10,924 bases of DNA from Dehalococcoidia bacterium. Its GTDB lineage: Bacteria > Chloroflexota > Dehalococcoidia > Plut-88900. Of this stretch, positions 1-5,334 are shown one piece after another (positions within the stretch are counted from its first letter, which is position 1; the number at the start of each line of letters is the position of its first letter). The stretch lies in contig JAAXHX010000268.1 in assembly GCA_012270635.1 (NCBI GenBank), forward strand, positions 1-10,924, read 5' to 3'. Made by a program: the position numbers and the translations under genes. The notes under the pieces are model-generated. The model saw only the letters and a program-made list of their open reading frames with translations. It was not told the origin of the DNA and searched no databases.

Positions 1-83
1 GGTCTCCTGAGGAGGGTCTGGGCAAGGCCGATGAGCTCGTCACGGCGGGCGTCGATGGCTTCGAAGATGCGGGGCTCGTTCAT
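1..83 (-). CDS. M20-family metallopeptidase / amidohydrolase, N-terminal fragment
   Basis: Only the first 27 codons are present; the gene runs off the left edge. The reading begins MNEPRIFEAIDARRDELIGL and continues AQTLLRR. This matches the usual opening helix of M20 peptidases and deacylases (ArgE/DapE/CPG2-like), where an IDARRDEL-like segment precedes the first strand of the Zn-binding catalytic domain. None of the metal ligands are in view, so the substrate cannot be guessed. The ATG start is well supported: a strong Shine-Dalgarno run GGAGGAGGG (minus strand, 98-90) lies 6 nt upstream of it. The gene is divergent from nothing; its 5' side faces the R2/R1 repeat region. The family assignment comes from a short N-terminal match and is moderately secure. 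Confidence 0.55.
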   Translation of the reverse strand, partial: MNEPRIFEAIDARRDELIGLAQTLLRR

Positions 84-129
84 CGTGATCCCTCCTCCAA
101 GAACTGGGTGCGGGCCGGGGCTTGGGGAG

Positions 130-156
130 AGTATATATCAACGGGTAAAACTTCAA
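130..156 (-). promoter_or_regulatory. putative promoter for the M20 peptidase gene
   Basis: On the minus strand TTGAAG (156-151) is followed by TATACT (135-130). TATACT matches the -10 consensus at 5 of 6 positions. The 15-bp spacer is short; a shifted -35 (CTTTGA, 158-153) would give 17 bp. Transcription would start near 123 and give a leader of about 40 nt that includes the strong ribosome binding site at 98-90. This is the most AT-rich patch of the local intergenic region. Confidence 0.35.
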
Positions 157-182
157 AGCTCGTCGGGGGCATATTCGCCCTT

Positions 183-215
183 CCGCTCATACTTCGACAG
201 GCCCAGCGCGAGCGG
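183..215. repeat. R2 dispersed repeat, copy 1 (left of R1 cluster A)
   Basis: The segment opens with CCGCTC and closes with GAGCGG, a 6-bp inverted repeat around a CTTCGACAGGCCCAGCG core. Bases 183-209 match 2924-2950 at 22 of 27 positions with no gap. Bases 192-215 match 10883-10906 at 20 of 24 positions. Three copies in 11 kb, with imperfect palindromic ends, indicate a dispersed repeat family. Its left end CCGCTCAT (183-190) has an exact inverted partner ATGAGCGG at 343-350, so the R1 cluster between them is framed by 8-bp inverted repeats. Confidence 0.65.
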
Positions 216-220
216 CCTCT

Positions 221-331
221 GGATTCCCGATCGGGGTCGGGAATGACGGAAGTGGGGGGATGGATTCCGGCTCGGGGGCCGGAATGACGGAGGGGAGGGG
301 GGTGGGTTCCGGCTCAGGGGCCGGAATGACG
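221..331. repeat. R1 palindromic repeat cluster A, three units
   Basis: Three same-orientation units start at 221, 262 and 304 (period 41 and 42 bp). Each is about 29 bp, of the form GGATTCC...GGAATGACGG, separated by 12-13 bp G-rich linkers. Each core is a hairpin. Unit 1 pairs ATTCCCGA with TCGGGAAT (8 bp, 6-nt loop), unit 2 pairs ATTCCGGC with GCCGGAAT, and unit 3 pairs TTCCGGC with GCCGGAA. The ATTCCC-spacer-GGGAAT layout resembles the dRS3 elements of Neisseria, although no relationship is shown. The last unit ends 25 bp from the methyltransferase stop codon. No T tract follows any hairpin, so these are not convincing terminators. Confidence 0.8.
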
Positions 332-356
332 AAGGGCCCGGCATGAGCGGGGATTA

Positions 357-1799
357 CTAGAGAGTGATAGCCAGCCTGCTTTGCGATGGTAGGCTGGCGA
401 GGTATTGCTCCGCCCAGACCCGTGCATTCTTCAATTTGATACGCTGGTCGATAGGGGTATTGCCGTACCAGTCTCTCGCCTTCTTGTTCTGTCTCCGTAG
501 GGCCGTGAGCGTCATGGTGTTTGACTTGGTGCCATTGCAAGGTTTGCACAGCATGGCCCGGTTGAATAGCTCGTTGCTGCCGCCCTCTGATTTGGGAAGT
601 ATGTGATCGAGCTCCAGGTACTTGGCCTTTGGCGGCTCAAAGCCACACCCCCAACACACAATTCCCCATTGCCCCGTCAATATATCCACCATGTCGGCAT
701 GGGCCATAGAGGCGGGCTTGCTCCGGACGTAGACGGCGGGCAAGGCGGGGGCGTTCTCCCCCTCATCCGTGCGGATAGGGGCCTCGGTGCGATAGTGGGC
801 GTCGTATATGGCCATTTGTTTGTCAAGGTAATCATTCGGATAAGTGTGCTTACGCCTCAACCCTTCCGCCTCTTTTGCAGTTATCCCCATCATGCGACAA
901 ACAACGTGAAAGCGGGCATCTTTCCTTCGGTCTATCCCTACCCATCGCCTGCCTAGTTTGCGGGCTGCAATGATGGTCGTTGCACACCCCGCGAACGGGT
1001 CTAGGACAATATCACTCTCGTTGCTGGATGCCTTGATGATGCGCTCATACAGGGCAAGGGGTTTCTGGTCAGGGGAGCCTGTGCGCTCTGGCGACCATGT
1101 TTGTAAAGAGTTCATATCCGCCCACCAGTCCGGCATTGCCGCACCACGTTCAAGGTCTCTTTCCTTACCGTCAATACTGATTCCACCGCGTTTTGAGACT
1201 AACTTTGTGCTTGCTGTGGAATAAGGGGTGTATTGCCTATGATGGACGGCCTTTGGGCCTTTGGCATAATAGAAAATCGTATCGTGCTTGCGCGCAAAAG
1301 CCGTGGAAGGCACACCTCCCCCGCGATAGCACCAGACAATCTCATTCCGAAAGTTTCTCCCCCCGAAGATAGCATCCATCGCCATGCGGATGTAGGCGTT
1401 GGCGGTATGGTCGCAATGCAGATAGATGCTCCCCGTCGGCTTGAGTACCCGGTGCATTTCTAGTAGCCGAACGCTCAGGAAGCATAGGAATGCGGCCATG
1501 CCTTCCCCGTGGCAAACACGGGTTGCCTCTATCACCTCGGCCAATGCCGGATTGGAGTCCTTAACCTCATCCAACCATCGGGGGTGAACTTCATTCCACG
1601 CCCACTGGTCGGGCAGGATGCCGGTGTCTCCCCACTTCCAGTTGTCCACGTAGAAACCCGCCGACCCCGCCCGGTTGCGCTTGGTGTTGAAGGGCGGATC
1701 CGTCGCTATCAGGTCGATGGTCTCGGAGTTCATGCCCCGGAGTACGGGAAGGTTGTCCATCTCGTACAGGGTGTTGGGGACGAAGTTGAGACCGGCCAT
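357..1799 (-). CDS. DNA N6-adenine/N4-cytosine methyltransferase fused to a C-terminal HNH nuclease domain
   Basis: A 480-residue protein. The N-terminal part is an N6/N4 amino-methyltransferase. Motif IV (TDPPFN, D34-F37, the catalytic DPPF box) comes early and the AdoMet-binding motif I (LDPFAGCATT, about 266-275) comes late, the motif order of the beta class. The region between would hold target recognition, followed by the conserved QKPLALYERII segment. Motif I has FAGCA where FxGxG is usual; I believe this variant occurs in relatives. Residues about 370-430 form an HNH fold: C382/C385, the LDHILPKSEGG core (D398, H399) and C418/C421, two CxxC pairs for structural zinc. Such methyltransferase-HNH fusions are known in phage and metagenomic sequences. 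They may modify and cut DNA in one polypeptide, but the activity here is inferred. I chose ATG 1799 because the family N-terminus begins there (MAGLNFVPNTLYEMDNL); a TTG at 1835 would add 12 residues, and neither start has a clear Shine-Dalgarno. The gene reads as more AT-rich than its neighbours and lies between two R1 clusters, suggesting acquisition. Confidence 0.85.
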   Translation of the reverse strand: MAGLNFVPNTLYEMDNLPVLRGMNSETIDLIATDPPFNTKRNRAGSAGFYVDNWKWGDTGILPDQWAWNEVHPRWLDEVKDSNPALAEVIEATRVCHGEGMAAFLCFLSVRLLEMHRVLKPTGSIYLHCDHTANAYIRMAMDAIFGGRNFRNEIVWCYRGGGVPSTAFARKHDTIFYYAKGPKAVHHRQYTPYSTASTKLVSKRGGISIDGKERDLERGAAMPDWWADMNSLQTWSPERTGSPDQKPLALYERIIKASSNESDIVLDPFAGCATTIIAARKLGRRWVGIDRRKDARFHVVCRMMGITAKEAEGLRRKHTYPNDYLDKQMAIYDAHYRTEAPIRTDEGENAPALPAVYVRSKPASMAHADMVDILTGQWGIVCWGCGFEPPKAKYLELDHILPKSEGGSNELFNRAMLCKPCNGTKSNTMTLTALRRQNKKARDWYGNTPIDQRIKLKNARVWAEQYLASLPSQSRLAITL

Positions 1800-1880
1800 G
1801 CCTAGGGGGTCTCGGCGGGAGACGCGTTCCCGCAAGGCCGCTGTTCAGAAAGGGGGCAGGTAGAGACGGGCGGTGTCGGC

Positions 1881-1962
1881 AAAAAGAGTGCTCCCTCGGG
1901 CCATAGAGCAGGCTTCTTGCGACAGTTGCCCTTACCCCGTATGGACGGGCCGCGAGGGAGCA
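1881..1962 (-). terminator. intrinsic-terminator-like hairpin in the methyltransferase leader
   Basis: Read on the minus strand, TGCTCCCTCG (1962-1953) pairs perfectly with CGAGGGAGCA (1898-1889). The stem extends by GGCC (1951-1948) with GGCC (1902-1899) past one bulged C at 1952, giving 14 bp in all. The 3' arm is followed by CTC and then five T residues (1885-1881). The long loop contains its own small hairpin, CCCGT/ACGGG (1949-1936). The 5' arm is the same sequence used as the 3' arm of the hairpin at 1951-1982, so only one of the two can form. Confidence 0.5.
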
Positions 1963-2036
1963 GGATGACTTGCTCCCTCGCGTCGGACGCGCATCCAAGC
2001 GAGGATAGAAGGGTTACCCAATGGGCAACTGTCGCA
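1881..2036 (-). ncRNA. candidate structured leader RNA or small RNA with competing hairpins
   Basis: If transcription starts where the promoter at 2043-2071 predicts (about 2036), the RNA begins exactly with TGCGACAGTTGCCC (2036-2023). This has a perfect 14-bp partner GGGCAACTGTCGCA on the same strand (1931-1918). Enclosed within that stem is a perfect 12-bp hairpin: CGCGAGGGAGCA (1982-1971) with TGCTCCCTCGCG (1962-1951), loop of 8. A third segment, CGAGGGAGCA (1898-1889), can take over the arm at 1962-1953 and make a terminator followed by T residues at 1885-1881. Promoter, structure and T tract all lie on the minus strand and point toward the methyltransferase. The element could be an attenuator for that gene or a free RNA of about 155 nt. 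I see no T-box, c-di-GMP, cobalamin or other riboswitch consensus that I recognise, and no SRP or RNase P signature. Confidence 0.5.
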
Positions 2037-2042
2037 GGCACA

Positions 2043-2071
2043 ACCCTAAGCGGGCTGGTGGGTGTTGTCAA
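2043..2071 (-). promoter_or_regulatory. putative promoter of the structured leader and methyltransferase
   Basis: On the minus strand a perfect -35 hexamer TTGACA (2071-2066) is followed after exactly 17 bp by TAGGGT (2048-2043). The latter is a weak -10 that keeps the key T, A and final T. The predicted start near 2036 coincides with the first base of the 14-bp stem of the structured RNA, which supports both calls. The leader to the methyltransferase ATG would be about 237 nt. Confidence 0.5.
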
Positions 2072-2156
2072 GCTAGTTGGACTCGACCCATGTGGCTCTC
2101 AATCAAAGATCGCCGATGCGTCCAATCCTTTGGTCAGGAGGGGAAAGGAGGGGGAT

Positions 2157-2267
2157 GGATTCCGGCTCGGGGGCCGGAATGACGGGGGTGTGGGGGTGGA
2201 TTCCGGTTCGGGGTCGGGAATGACGGAAGTGGAGGGATGGATTCTGGGTCGGGGGAAGGGATGACGG
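2157..2267. repeat. R1 palindromic repeat cluster B, three units
   Basis: Units start at 2157, 2198 and 2239, an exact 41-bp period, in the same orientation as cluster A. Unit 1 keeps the perfect ATTCCGGC/GCCGGAAT stem, unit 2 keeps a 5-bp stem, and unit 3 is degenerate with its palindrome broken. Bases 2208-2244 match 231-267 of cluster A at 36 of 37 positions, linker included, so the clusters share ancestry as arrays and not only unit by unit. Cluster B lies between the methyltransferase promoter and the TlpA-like gene. Confidence 0.8.
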
Positions 2268-2302
2268 ATGGACGGGGGGGACGGATGTGAGAGAATGAGG
2301 TT

Positions 2303-2911
2303 GTGAACGGGTTGGACATAGACGTTCCCCAACCGGCCCCCGAGGAGGGACGCAGCTTCTGGCGGGCGAGGTGGAAGATCATCGTGCCGCTGCTGCTGGT
2401 GTTCGGGGGACTGGTGGCGGTGCTGGTATGGGGAGCGTTGAATAGAGACTCGGCCACAGGGGGGAGCGGAGCGACGCTGCCAGGCAAGGAGGCCCCCGCC
2501 TTCTCGCTGGAGTCCTTTTCGGGAGGTACGGTGTCGCTGGCCGATTTCGAGGGGCAACCGATGATAATCAACTTCTGGGCGTCCTGGTGCGCGCCGTGTC
2601 GACAGGAGGCCCCCGCCCTGGAAGCCGCCTGGCTCGCGCTCCGTGAGAGAGGGCTGGTGGTGGTGGGAATCAACCTGCCTAAGAGCGACCCCGAGGAGAG
2701 CGCCCGCGCGTTCCTCGAAGAGTTCGGGGTAAGCTATCCCAACGTCTTCGATACACGAGGGTTTACGGCCATCGACTACGGGGTATCGGGGATACCGGTG
2801 ACGTTCTTCGTGGACCGGGAGGGCGTGGTGGAGCGGAGGTTCGTGGGGACGCTGGAAGCGGAGACGTTGCTGGTGTGGGCAGAGGAGCTTGTTGGAGACG
2901 GGGCAAAATGA
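2303..2911 (+). CDS. membrane-anchored TlpA/ResA-like thiol-disulfide oxidoreductase
   Basis: A 202-residue protein with a short charged N-terminus, one membrane segment (about 25-44) and an extracytoplasmic thioredoxin-like domain (about 60-200). The active site is WASWCAPCRQE, with the redox pair C96 and C99, followed by the cis-proline loop SGIPVTFF (P165). The KEAPAFSLE strand ahead of the domain is typical of the AhpC/TSA-Redoxin/TlpA group. Members reduce disulfides outside the membrane, for example in apocytochrome c maturation; no cytochrome biogenesis gene is next to it, so the partner is unknown. The start is a GTG with only a poorly spaced GAGG just upstream. An ATG at 2295 is out of frame and hits a stop at once. 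Length is normal for a single-domain TlpA protein. It sits between R1 cluster B and an R2 copy and appears to be a single-gene unit. Confidence 0.88.
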   Translation: MNGLDIDVPQPAPEEGRSFWRARWKIIVPLLLVFGGLVAVLVWGALNRDSATGGSGATLPGKEAPAFSLESFSGGTVSLADFEGQPMIINFWASWCAPCRQEAPALEAAWLALRERGLVVVGINLPKSDPEESARAFLEEFGVSYPNVFDTRGFTAIDYGVSGIPVTFFVDREGVVERRFVGTLEAETLLVWAEELVGDGAK

Positions 2912-2923
2912 CCGCAAAGCTCG

Positions 2924-2950
2924 CCGCTCATGACTCGATAGGCCCAGCGT
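2924..2950. repeat. R2 dispersed repeat, copy 2
   Basis: Begins CCGCTCAT and ends AGGCCCAGCGT, matching 183-209 at 22 of 27 positions without gaps. The short motif CAAAGCTCG also precedes both copies, directly at 2914-2922 here and about 20 bp further away at copy 1. This copy lacks the GAGCGG right end. It sits just after the TlpA-like gene and ahead of the operon promoter. Confidence 0.5.
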
Positions 2951-2986
2951 CCGTCCGTGGATTGCGAAGTTGGGAGCGGGGCAAGT

Positions 2987-3016
2987 TTGAACGGGAGTCG
3001 GGCGGCGATATAGAAT
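2987..3016 (+). promoter_or_regulatory. putative promoter of the moxR-DUF58-transglutaminase operon
   Basis: TTGAAC (2987-2992) is followed after 18 bp by TAGAAT (3011-3016), which matches the -10 consensus at 5 of 6 positions. Transcription would begin near 3023, giving a leader of about 20 nt with the ribosome binding site at 3029-3036. It lies in the only sizeable gap upstream of five same-strand genes. Confidence 0.45.
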
Positions 3017-3028
3017 AGGGCCAGCCTT

Positions 3029-3036
3029 GGAGGAGG
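3029..3036 (+). promoter_or_regulatory. ribosome binding site that decides the MoxR start
   Basis: GGAGGAGG lies 8 nt before the TTG at 3045 but overlaps the codons right after an alternative in-frame TTG at 3027. The spacing favours 3045 as the true start. Confidence 0.6.
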
Positions 3037-3044
3037 CCACAGCT

Positions 3045-3992
3045 TTGACGGAACCCTTAGATATAGCGCGTAGAATCCAGGAGAACGTGGAGAAGGTGAT
3101 AGTCGGGAAGACGGAGGCGGTGCGCCTGGCTCTGATCTCCCTCATGTGTAACGGCCACGTATTGATCGACGACGTGCCGGGGGTGGGGAAGACGACGTTG
3201 GCCAAGAGCCTGGCGAAGAGCATCGGATGCAGCTTCAAGAGGATCCAGTTCACGCCCGACCTGCTCCCGACCGACATCACGGGCGTCTCCATATACAACC
3301 AGAAGACGGAGACGTTCCAGTTCAGGCCCGGGCCCCTGATGGCCCAGGTTGTGCTGGCCGACGAGATAAACCGGGCCACGCCGAAGGCGCAGTCGGCGCT
3401 GCTGGAGAGCATGGAGGAGATGCAGATCACGGTGGACGGGGTGTCTCACATGTTGCCCAGGCCGTTTCTGGTAATGGCCACGGAGAACCCCCTGGAGTAC
3501 GAGGGCACCTTCCCGCTCCCGCAGGGGCAGATGGACCGCTTCCTGATGCGGATCAGCCCCGGCTACCCAACCGCCGCGCAGGAGCTTTCGATCATCGACA
3601 ACCACCGGTTCGTCAACCCCATAGACACGGTGTCGGCGGTAAGCACGCCGGAAGAGATAATCACGTTGCAAGACGAGGTGCGGAAGGTCTACGTGGACAA
3701 CAACCTGAAACGGTACATAGTTTCGATAGTGGACGCGACCCGGCACGACCGGGACGTGTACCTGGGCGTCTCGCCGAGGGGGTCCCTGGGGCTCTTCCGA
3801 ACGTCGCAGGCGAGGGCGTTCCTGGAGGGACGGGACTACGTCCTGCCGGACGACATCAAAGAGCTGAGCAGACCCGTGCTGGCGCACCGGATGATCACCA
3901 GCCCCGGGGCCCGGTCGAAGGACGTCACGGGCATTACGTCGGTGGCGAAGATACTGGAAACGGTGCCGGTGCCGGGCGTAAAGGTCGGGTGA
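3045..3992 (+). CDS. MoxR-family AAA+ ATPase
   Basis: A 315-residue AAA_3 protein. Residues numbered from TTG 3045 show Walker A GVGKT (46-50, K49), Walker B VLADEIN (D106, E107), sensor-1-like ATENP (145-149), an arginine in GQMDRFLMR (R165), and a C-terminal lid with GVSPRGSL (R245) that carries the sensor-2 arginine. This is the standard MoxR layout and length. MoxR ATPases are thought to act as chaperones that mature or remodel partner proteins, commonly the DUF58/vWA proteins encoded next door. Here the DUF58 gene follows after 46 bp. The start at TTG 3045 is preferred over TTG 3027 because of the well-spaced GGAGGAGG. First gene of the operon; cytoplasmic. Confidence 0.93.
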   Translation: MTEPLDIARRIQENVEKVIVGKTEAVRLALISLMCNGHVLIDDVPGVGKTTLAKSLAKSIGCSFKRIQFTPDLLPTDITGVSIYNQKTETFQFRPGPLMAQVVLADEINRATPKAQSALLESMEEMQITVDGVSHMLPRPFLVMATENPLEYEGTFPLPQGQMDRFLMRISPGYPTAAQELSIIDNHRFVNPIDTVSAVSTPEEIITLQDEVRKVYVDNNLKRYIVSIVDATRHDRDVYLGVSPRGSLGLFRTSQARAFLEGRDYVLPDDIKELSRPVLAHRMITSPGARSKDVTGITSVAKILETVPVPGVKVG

Positions 3993-4038
3993 GGGGCCTT
4001 CAGAGGGCCCGACGCGCCCTCCTCTTCCAAGGTCTCCC

Positions 4039-5283
4039 GTGAAGTTCAAGCGCAAGCTCCCCGCCATGACCCGGCTTCGGGTCGTCGCCATCCTTCTCAC
4101 CATCATCACGTTGATGGCCGTGTCCACCAACTACGGGCTGTACTACAAGATGACGTACATCCTGGCCCTGCTCCTGCTGCTCAGCTACGGCTGGACGTGG
4201 CTGAACGGAAAGTGGGTCAGCGTATCGGCCAGGAGGAACGTGGTCGCGGCGCGGGCGGGGGAGTGGCTAGAGGAACGGCTTACCGTGACAAACCGCTCCC
4301 GAGCGCTGCCGGTGGTGTGGATGGAGATATATGAGAAGAGCGACATGCCGGGGCACGGGGGAGAGATGGTCATAAGCCTCCCACGGACGAGCTACGGGGA
4401 GTGGACCCTGAGGACCCGGTGCATGCAGAGGGGGAAGTACAGCCTGGGGCCGCTGGCCATAGTAAGCAGCGACCCCCTGGGCATGTTCCAGAAGAGCCGA
4501 TGGTTCGGGGCGCCGCAGCCCTTCACCGTCTATCCGTCCATCGTCAGCCTCCCCAGGTTCGCTCTGCCGTCTAGCGACCTGCCGGGGGACTCCACGTCCA
4601 GGCAGCACACGCAGGTCGTCACGCCCGCCGCGGCCGGTGTCCGGGACTACATGCCCGGCGACAGCTACAGCCGAGTGCACTGGAGAAGCACGGCGCGGAC
4701 GGGGAAGCTGATGGTCAAGGAGTTCGAGCAGGAGGAGTCGGCGAAGGTGTGGATAGTATTGGACATGGAGGAGCGGGTGCACCGGGGCTCGGGGCTAGAG
4801 AGCAGTGAGGAGTATGCGGTGACGACGGCAGCGTCGATAGCCGACAAGTACCTTCAGAGGGGGCTGCCCGTAGGGATAACCGCCGTGGGCAACATAGAAT
4901 TGAACCTGAGCCCCAAGCCGGGGGTCAATCAGTTCGACCTGATCATGGAGGGGCTGGCGGAGATTAAGGCCGAGGGCGCCGTGCCCCTGGCCGAAGTGCT
5001 CAGGGACAACGAGACGGTTTTCAACAGGTATTGCACGCTGATAATTGTGGCGCCGGGGCCGGAGGGGCCATGGCTGGGCCCTGTGCAGCGTTTATCGCAA
5101 AAGAGAGTGCAGACGGCGGCGGTAGTCCTGGACGCGGATAGCTTCGGGAGGGGGGTGAACGGGGCGATAGACTGGACGAGCGGGGACTCGCGGGCCGGGG
5201 CGCAGTTCCCGATGTGCGTGCTGGCGAAGGGGGACGACCTGGGAGAGGCCCTGTACATGGAATACGTGGGGAAGGGGGTGTGA
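4039..5283 (+). CDS. DUF58 domain protein (MoxR partner)
   Basis: A 414-residue protein with two N-terminal membrane segments (about 13-29 and 38-54). A beta-rich region follows, then the DUF58 signature around 201-230 (RDYMPGDSYSRVHWRSTAR and then GKLMVKEF). After the signature comes a Rossmann-like strand, WIVLDMEE (238-245), where vWA-type domains carry the DxSxS metal site. That metal motif is absent here (DMEERV), so metal-ion-dependent adhesion through a MIDAS looks unlikely. The gene begins with GTG 4039 after a weak AAGG; ATG 4066 (residue 10) is a possible alternative but lacks a ribosome binding site. It lies between the MoxR ATPase and the transglutaminase-like gene, as in many bacteria. 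The likely job is to work with both at the membrane; the biochemical role is not known for this protein. Confidence 0.9.
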   Translation: MKFKRKLPAMTRLRVVAILLTIITLMAVSTNYGLYYKMTYILALLLLLSYGWTWLNGKWVSVSARRNVVAARAGEWLEERLTVTNRSRALPVVWMEIYEKSDMPGHGGEMVISLPRTSYGEWTLRTRCMQRGKYSLGPLAIVSSDPLGMFQKSRWFGAPQPFTVYPSIVSLPRFALPSSDLPGDSTSRQHTQVVTPAAAGVRDYMPGDSYSRVHWRSTARTGKLMVKEFEQEESAKVWIVLDMEERVHRGSGLESSEEYAVTTAASIADKYLQRGLPVGITAVGNIELNLSPKPGVNQFDLIMEGLAEIKAEGAVPLAEVLRDNETVFNRYCTLIIVAPGPEGPWLGPVQRLSQKRVQTAAVVLDADSFGRGVNGAIDWTSGDSRAGAQFPMCVLAKGDDLGEALYMEYVGKGV

Positions 5284-5334
5284 GGGGGTTGAGGGGTGAA
5301 TAGAGGGCTCTCTATAGAGGCAGAAGGATAGAGG

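Noticed and set aside
221..331. R1 arrays as a short CRISPR
   Set aside because: Gaps between units are only 12-13 bp and are G-rich variants of one another, the units are strongly palindromic and variable, and no cas gene is present.
1800..1835. TTG 1835 as the methyltransferase start
   Set aside because: The 12 extra residues (MRERVSRRDPLG) are not part of the family N-terminus and no ribosome binding site precedes the TTG; ATG 1799 fits the usual opening.
1881..2036. T-box riboswitch for the structured leader
   Set aside because: The terminator/antiterminator layout is reminiscent, but the conserved TGGnACCGCG T-box sequence is absent and the downstream gene is not an amino-acid or tRNA-related gene.
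2099..3430. Long minus-strand open frame of 443 codons
   Set aside because: It lies antisense to the TlpA-like and MoxR genes, has low-complexity Pro/Arg/Ser composition, and reads through the R1 repeats. It is a by-product of high GC.
3991..4008. GGGCC/GGCCC hairpin after moxR as a terminator
   Set aside because: The stem is only 5 bp, no T tract follows, and it lies inside an apparent operon 46 bp before DUF58.
3057..4130. Minus-strand open frame of 357 codons opposite MoxR
   Set aside because: Composition is Arg/His/Val-rich without motifs, and it is a mirror of the well-supported MoxR gene.
5301..5320. TAGAG...CTCTA inverted repeat before the transglutaminase gene
   Set aside because: A 5-bp stem with a very short loop in a purine-rich stretch; expected by chance and not linked to a promoter or operator.
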